Shown here: positions 36,659 through 40,748 of the stretch, in pieces
Layout of the letters: each line of letters begins with the position of its first letter
Position numbering within the stretch: the first letter of the stretch is position 1
Source: Pseudolabrys sp.
GTDB taxonomy: Bacteria; Pseudomonadota; Alphaproteobacteria; Rhizobiales; Xanthobacteraceae
Length of the DNA stretch: 40,748 nucleotides
Direction of reading: 5' to 3'
Assembly: GCA_019247925.1 (NCBI GenBank)
Contig: JAFBAG010000195.1
Span: forward strand, 1 to 40,748
The notes under the pieces: model-generated
Told to the model about the DNA's origin: nothing
Seen by the model: the letters and a program-made list of their open reading frames with translations, nothing else
Database searches by the model: none
Made by a program: the position numbers and the translations under genes

Positions 36659-38754
36659 TAGTGGCCTCCCCGCGCGAACATGAACCAGGTGATGAACGAC
36701 GCCGCGCCAATCAGCATGGCGAAGGCGTAATGGTAGAGATAGCCGGTCTGCAGCCGCACGACGTTTCTGGTCACGTCGAGCACCCGCGCCGACACGCCGT
36801 CGGGCCCGAAACCATCGATCAGCCAGCCGTCGCCGCGCTTCCACAATGTCTGCCCCAGCCACTTGGTCGGCCGCACGAAAATGACATCGTAAAGCTCGTC
36901 GAAGTACCACTTCTTGAGCAGAAAGCGGTAAAGGACGTCGTGCTGGCGCGCGAGCTCAACCGGAATATCCGGACGGCGAATGTAGAACTGCCACGCCACC
37001 AGGAACCCGACAGCCATCAATATGGTCGGCGCAATCGCGACATGCAGCGGCACGTGGTGGATCTCGTCGAGAATCTTGTTGTCCTTGGCGAAGGACAATG
37101 ACTCCCGGAAAAAGTGCGCGACGCCGTGGCCGGCGAAGATTTCCTTGAAGGGCAATCCGGCGAGGACCGACCCCAGCGCGAGGATGCCGAGCGGGATCAG
37201 CATTACGTAGGGGCTTTCGTGCGCGGCCTTGTAGTGCGCCTCATCATGCGGCGCGCCGTGGAAGGTCTTGAAGATCAGCCGCCACGAATAAAACGACGTC
37301 AGCAACGCCGCGGCCGCCGTGCAGATAAAGCCGTAAAGCGCCATCGGATTGTGGGAAACGAAGGCGCTCTCGATGATCGCGTCCTTCGAGAAATAGCCCG
37401 CAGTGAGCGGAAAGCCGGTCAGCGCCAGGGTGCCGATCACCATCACGATATAAGTGAACGGGATACGGTCCTTCAGTCCGCCCATATTCCGAATGTCCTG
37501 CTCGTGATGCATCGCGTGGATCACCGAGCCCGAGCCGAGGAACAGGAGCGCCTTGAAGAAGGCGTGGGTGAAAAGGTGGAACATCCCAATCGAATAGGCG
37601 CCCACGCCCATCGCCACGAACATGTAGCCGAGCTGCGAGCACGTCGAATAGGCGACGATGCGCTTGATGTCGTTCTGCACGAGACCGATCGTCGCTGCGA
37701 ATAGCGCCGTGGTCGCGCCAATGAAGACCACAAATGTCTGGGCGTGCGGAGCCAGTTCAAAGAGGGGCGACAATCGCGCCACCATGAAGACGCCGGCCGT
37801 CACCATGGTCGCGGCATGAATGAGCGCCGAAACCGGCGTCGGACCTTCCATGGCGTCCGGCAACCAGGTGTGCAGCAGGAATTGCGCCGACTTGCCCATC
37901 GCGCCCATGAAAAGCAGCAGGCAGATCGCGGTAAGTGCGTTGAACTGAAAGCCGAAGAAGCTCAGCGTCTTGCCCGCCATGGCCGGGCCCTGCGCGAAGG
38001 CCGTGTCGAGATCGACCGCGCCGGCAAGCGCGAACACGCCAAAAATGCCGAGCGCAAAACCGAAGTCGCCGACGCGGTTGACGACGAAGGCCTTGATCGC
38101 CGCTGCGTTGGCTTCGGGCTTCTGGTACCAGAAGCCGATCAGCAGATAACTGGCAAGACCAACGCCCTCCCAGCCGAAGAAGAGCTGGACGAGGTTGTCC
38201 GACGTCACCAGCATCAACATCGCGAAAGTGAACAGCGACAGATAAGCGAAAAACCGCGGCCGGTGCGGGTCTTCGTGCATGTAGCCGATCGAATAGAGAT
38301 GTACCAAGGCAGAGACCGTATTGACGACGACAAGCATCACCGCTGTCAGAGTGTCGATACGCAGTGACCAGTCCACTTTGAGGTCGCCCGACGTCATCCA
38401 GTTGAACACCGGGACGCGGGCGTCTTGCTGGCCAAATCCCACCTGCACGAAAGCAATCCACGACAGGATTGCCGAGACGATGAGCAGGGTCGTGGTGATG
38501 AGCTCGGCGCTGCGCGACCCCGCCGCGGCAGGTTCGCCGCCATGCGCATGACCATCGTCCTCGTGGTGCGCGTGATGAATAACGCCCCCGCCGTGCACGC
38601 CCGGGGCGCCGTGATGCGGGCCGTGGTCAGCCGCATCGTTCTCCGCGCCCCGCGGCGGGCCCTCGCCGCCCCAGCGCGCCCGCGCGCCGGCAAGCGAAAT
38701 CACCGCCGCGATGATGGCGCCAAATAAGGGAAGGAAAACGATCGCCTGATACAT
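36658..38754 (-). CDS. nuoL: NADH-quinone oxidoreductase subunit L with histidine-rich insert
   Basis: Distal antiporter-like subunit of complex I with the long lateral helix. Core motifs are intact: [23 protein letters not shown] with the conserved glutamate, [36 protein letters not shown] with the conserved lysine, and [20 protein letters not shown]. The 698-residue length is longer than E. coli NuoL (613). Part of the excess is an insert at about residues 27-82, between the first and second membrane helices, containing ten histidines (for example [14 protein letters not shown] and [15 protein letters not shown]). By E. coli topology this loop would face the cytoplasm. It starts 7 bases after the nuoK stop. 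Confidence 0.95.
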   Translation of the reverse strand: MYQAIVFLPLFGAIIAAVISLAGARARWGGEGPPRGAENDAADHGPHHGAPGVHGGGVIHHAHHEDDGHAHGGEPAAAGSRSAELITTTLLIVSAILSWIAFVQVGFGQQDARVPVFNWMTSGDLKVDWSLRIDTLTAVMLVVVNTVSALVHLYSIGYMHEDPHRPRFFAYLSLFTFAMLMLVTSDNLVQLFFGWEGVGLASYLLIGFWYQKPEANAAAIKAFVVNRVGDFGFALGIFGVFALAGAVDLDTAFAQGPAMAGKTLSFFGFQFNALTAICLLLFMGAMGKSAQFLLHTWLPDAMEGPTPVSALIHAATMVTAGVFMVARLSPLFELAPHAQTFVVFIGATTALFAATIGLVQNDIKRIVAYSTCSQLGYMFVAMGVGAYSIGMFHLFTHAFFKALLFLGSGSVIHAMHHEQDIRNMGGLKDRIPFTYIVMVIGTLALTGFPLTAGYFSKDAIIESAFVSHNPMALYGFICTAAAALLTSFYSWRLIFKTFHGAPHDEAHYKAAHESPYVMLIPLGILALGSVLAGLPFKEIFAGHGVAHFFRESLSFAKDNKILDEIHHVPLHVAIAPTILMAVGFLVAWQFYIRRPDIPVELARQHDVLYRFLLKKWYFDELYDVIFVRPTKWLGQTLWKRGDGWLIDGFGPDGVSARVLDVTRNVVRLQTGYLYHYAFAMLIGAASFITWFMFARGGH

Positions 38755-38761
38755 GGTCGCG

Positions 38762-39070
38762 CTAGCCTCGCATCAGGTTGATGTCCTCAACCGCGATTGA
38801 GCCGCGGTTGCGGAAAAACACGACAAGAATAGCGAGACCGATCGCGGCTTCCGCAGCGGCGACGGTAAGCACCAGCAGGGCGAATATTTGGCCGACGATG
38901 TCACCAAGATGGGTCGAGAAGGCGACCAGGTTGATGTTGACCGCGAGAAGGATCAGCTCGATCGACATCAGGATAATGATGACGTTTTTCCGATTGAGGA
39001 AAATGCCGAAGATCCCGAGCGTGAACAGGATCGCGGCGACCGAAAGATAATGGCCGAGACCAATGCTCAT
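38762..39070 (-). CDS. nuoK: NADH-quinone oxidoreductase subunit K
   Basis: Small membrane subunit of complex I (102 residues, three helices). It shows the family segments [35 protein letters not shown] and [21 protein letters not shown], which contain the two buried glutamates needed for proton translocation (in SIELIL and AAEAAIG). It overlaps the nuoJ stop by 4 bases and is followed by nuoL after 7 bases. Confidence 0.97.
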   Translation of the reverse strand: MSIGLGHYLSVAAILFTLGIFGIFLNRKNVIIILMSIELILLAVNINLVAFSTHLGDIVGQIFALLVLTVAAAEAAIGLAILVVFFRNRGSIAVEDINLMRG

Positions 39071-39675
39071 GGTTCCAGCCCCTGCCCGGCGCGCACCTTG
39101 CGGATTTCGATGGCGGTCGCCGGCGTGCGCGCGTTTTGCGCGGGAATGCTTTGCCGTCGCACACGCTCGCGATGATGCAGCGTCAGGACGATCGCGCCAA
39201 TCATCGAGATCAGCAGCACAATGCCCGCGGCCTGGAAGTAATAGACATAGCGCGTGTAGAGGACGAGGCCGATCGCTTCAGTGTTGTCGACATTGGTCGC
39301 GGCCGCGGCGCTGGCTTGCGGCAGGTTTCCTGAAATCGTCCAGGCGCCTACGACAAGCAGCAGCTCCGCCAGAAAAATGCCGCCGACCAGCAGGCCAAAC
39401 GGCAAATATTGCAATACGCCCTGTTTAAGCTCCGAAAAGTCGACGTCGAGCATCATCACGACGAACAGGAACAGCACGGCGACCGCGCCGACATAGACGA
39501 CGATGAGGATCATCGCCAGAAACTCCGCGCCCATCAGCACAAACAGGCCCGCGGCGTTGACGAAGGCGAGAATGAGATAGAGCACCGAATGAACCGGGTT
39601 TTTCGCCGCGATAACCATGAAGGCCGAGGCGACGCAGACGCCGGCGAAGAGATAAAAGAACAAGGCGGTGACCAT
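39067..39675 (-). CDS. nuoJ: NADH-quinone oxidoreductase subunit J
   Basis: Membrane subunit of complex I next to the quinone cavity. The 202-residue product starts [22 protein letters not shown] and contains [51 protein letters not shown], the third helix with its pi-bulge region. A hydrophilic C-terminal tail ([20 protein letters not shown]) faces the cytoplasm. It is 6 bases after nuoI and overlaps nuoK by 4 bases. Confidence 0.96.
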   Translation of the reverse strand: MVTALFFYLFAGVCVASAFMVIAAKNPVHSVLYLILAFVNAAGLFVLMGAEFLAMILIVVYVGAVAVLFLFVVMMLDVDFSELKQGVLQYLPFGLLVGGIFLAELLLVVGAWTISGNLPQASAAAATNVDNTEAIGLVLYTRYVYYFQAAGIVLLISMIGAIVLTLHHRERVRRQSIPAQNARTPATAIEIRKVRAGQGLEP

Positions 39676-39681
39676 CGTCGA

Positions 39682-40170
39682 TTACCTGTACGGCGCGTCG
39701 AGCGCGATGTTCTTCGCGATCTCACGCTCCCAGCGGTCGCCATTCGCGAGCAACCGCTCCTTGTCGTAATAGAGCTCTTCGCGGGTCTCAGTGGCGAATT
39801 CAAAGTTCGGTCCCTCAACGATGGCGTCGACCGGGCACGCTTCCTGGCAAAGCCCGCAGTAAATGCACTTCACCATGTCGATGTCGTAGCGCGTGGTGCG
39901 CCGCGTGCCGTCATTGCGGCGCGGGCCCGCTTCGATGGTGATGGCCTGCGCCGGGCAAACCGCCTCGCACAGTTTGCAGGCGATGCACCGTTCCTCGCCG
40001 TTCGGATAGCGGCGCAACGCGTGCTCTCCGCGGAAGCGCGGCGAAATCGGGTTTTTCTCGAACGGGTAATTGATGGTGGGCTTGGCCTTGAAAAAGTAGC
40101 GCATCGCCAGGAAGAACCCGGAGACGAACTCCCACAGGAAAATGGCCTTGGCCGCGCGATCGAGACGCAT
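39682..40170 (-). CDS. nuoI: NADH-quinone oxidoreductase subunit I (2x[4Fe-4S])
   Basis: Peripheral iron-sulfur subunit that carries clusters N6a and N6b between NuoG/NuoB and the quinone site. The 162-residue protein has two ferredoxin motifs, [12 protein letters not shown] and [15 protein letters not shown], with all eight cysteines. An amphipathic N-terminal helix ([23 protein letters not shown]) docks on the membrane. The track's 95 extra N-terminal codons lie in nuo[12 protein letters not shown] at 40170 is the right start and shares one base with the nuoH stop (TGATG). Confidence 0.97.
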   Translation of the reverse strand: MRLDRAAKAIFLWEFVSGFFLAMRYFFKAKPTINYPFEKNPISPRFRGEHALRRYPNGEERCIACKLCEAVCPAQAITIEAGPRRNDGTRRTTRYDIDMVKCIYCGLCQEACPVDAIVEGPNFEFATETREELYYDKERLLANGDRWEREIAKNIALDAPYR

Positions 40171-40748
40171 CACGGACCTCCCTGCGGCGCGAGCAAGCCG
40201 AATGGCAGTCCGAACTGGACGACCGCAGCGACCACGACCACCATCGCCAGCGACAGCGGCAGAAATACTTTCCAGCCAAGCCGCATCAATTGGTCGTAGC
40301 GGTAGCGCGGCACGATCGCCTTCGCCATCGCGAACAAAAAGAACATGAAGAACAGCTTGAGCAGGAACCACACGATGCCCGGCACCCAGGTGAAGGGCGC
40401 GAAGGGCACAGGCGGCAACCAGCCGCCGAGGAACAAGATCGTCGCCATCGCGCACATCGTGCAGATCGCGACATATTCGCCCAGCATAAGGAGGAGGTAC
40501 GGCGTCGAGCCGTATTCGACCATGAAGCCGGCGACGAGCTCGGATTCCGCCTCGACGAGGTCGAATGGCGGCCGGTTGGTTTCAGCGAGCGCCGAAACGT
40601 AAAACACAACGAACATCGGAAAGAGCGGCAGCCAGTACCAGCCGAGCATGCCGAAGCGGGTGTCCTGCGCCTCGACGATTTCAGACAGGTTTAGCGAACC
40701 GGCCACCAGCAGCACGGTGATGATGACGAAGCCGATCGAGACCTCGTA
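40170..40748 (-). CDS. nuoH: NADH-quinone oxidoreductase subunit H, 3' part (runs off right edge)
   Basis: Membrane subunit of complex I that forms the quinone chamber. The frame is open to the right edge; the visible C-terminal 192 residues begin [11 protein letters not shown] and continue NLSEIVEAQ. They include the conserved [27 protein letters not shown] loop, which lines the quinone site, and the [36 protein letters not shown] region. The track entry starting at 40715 is an internal GTG, not the real start. The gene order nuoH-I-J-K-L-M-N is the standard one. Confidence 0.97.
   Translation of the reverse strand, partial: YEVSIGFVIITVLLVAGSLNLSEIVEAQDTRFGMLGWYWLPLFPMFVVFYVSALAETNRPPFDLVEAESELVAGFMVEYGSTPYLLLMLGEYVAICTMCAMATILFLGGWLPPVPFAPFTWVPGIVWFLLKLFFMFFLFAMAKAIVPRYRYDQLMRLGWKVFLPLSLAMVVVVAAVVQFGLPFGLLAPQGGP

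Overview
The window is a GC-rich bacterial chromosome segment from an alphaproteobacterium, most likely of the order Hyphomicrobiales (Rhizobiales). The evidence is the gene order (nuoH..N-birA-rnj-mce-DUF1467 ... proS-lolF-lolD-dnaE-rpsB-tsf-pyrH-frr-uppS-cdsA-dxr-rseP-bamA-lpxD-fabZ-lpxA-lpxI-lpxB), use of LpxI instead of LpxH, a short prolyl-tRNA synthetase of about 440 residues, an rpsB product with a C-terminal extension, and a GTTC-N7-GTTC LexA site. Genus cannot be fixed from this sequence. No rRNA, tRNA, IS element, prophage or CRISPR array was seen.

Left part (1-6.1 kb): the start of comEC runs off the left edge. It was missed by the ORF track because it has no stop codon inside the window. 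Next comes glnS, also on the minus strand, then the divergent gltX and then gltA on the plus strand. gltA and lpxB converge with overlapping stop codons.

Middle (6.1-20.6 kb): a tightly packed minus-strand envelope and translation block. In transcription order it is rpsB and tsf (with a promoter and a structured leader before rpsB and a terminator after tsf), then pyrH, frr, uppS, cdsA, dxr, rseP, bamA, lpxD, fabZ, lpxA, lpxI and lpxB. It links translation elongation and recycling, UMP supply, isoprenoid and undecaprenyl synthesis, CDP-diacylglycerol synthesis, outer-membrane protein assembly and lipid A synthesis.

Right-middle (20.6-27.8 kb): dnaE, then a tiny gene of 32 codons with its own promoter, LexA box and terminator, then lolD, lolF and proS. 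The tiny gene encodes a single-pass membrane peptide. It looks like a counterpart of the SOS-induced division inhibitor SidA of Caulobacter and is the most interesting item here.

Right (27.8-40.7 kb): a three-gene plus-strand copper cassette (DUF2946, YcnI-like, CopC-CopD fusion) ending in a strong terminator sits between proS and the DUF1467 gene. Then, on the minus strand, come DUF1467, mce, rnj, birA and the membrane-arm genes of respiratory complex I (nuoN, M, L, K, J, I and the 3' part of nuoH). NuoL carries an unusual histidine-rich insert.

Start sites were moved inward from many ORF-track entries where the track had extended a gene into upstream sequence. All family assignments come from reading the translations, not from database searches.
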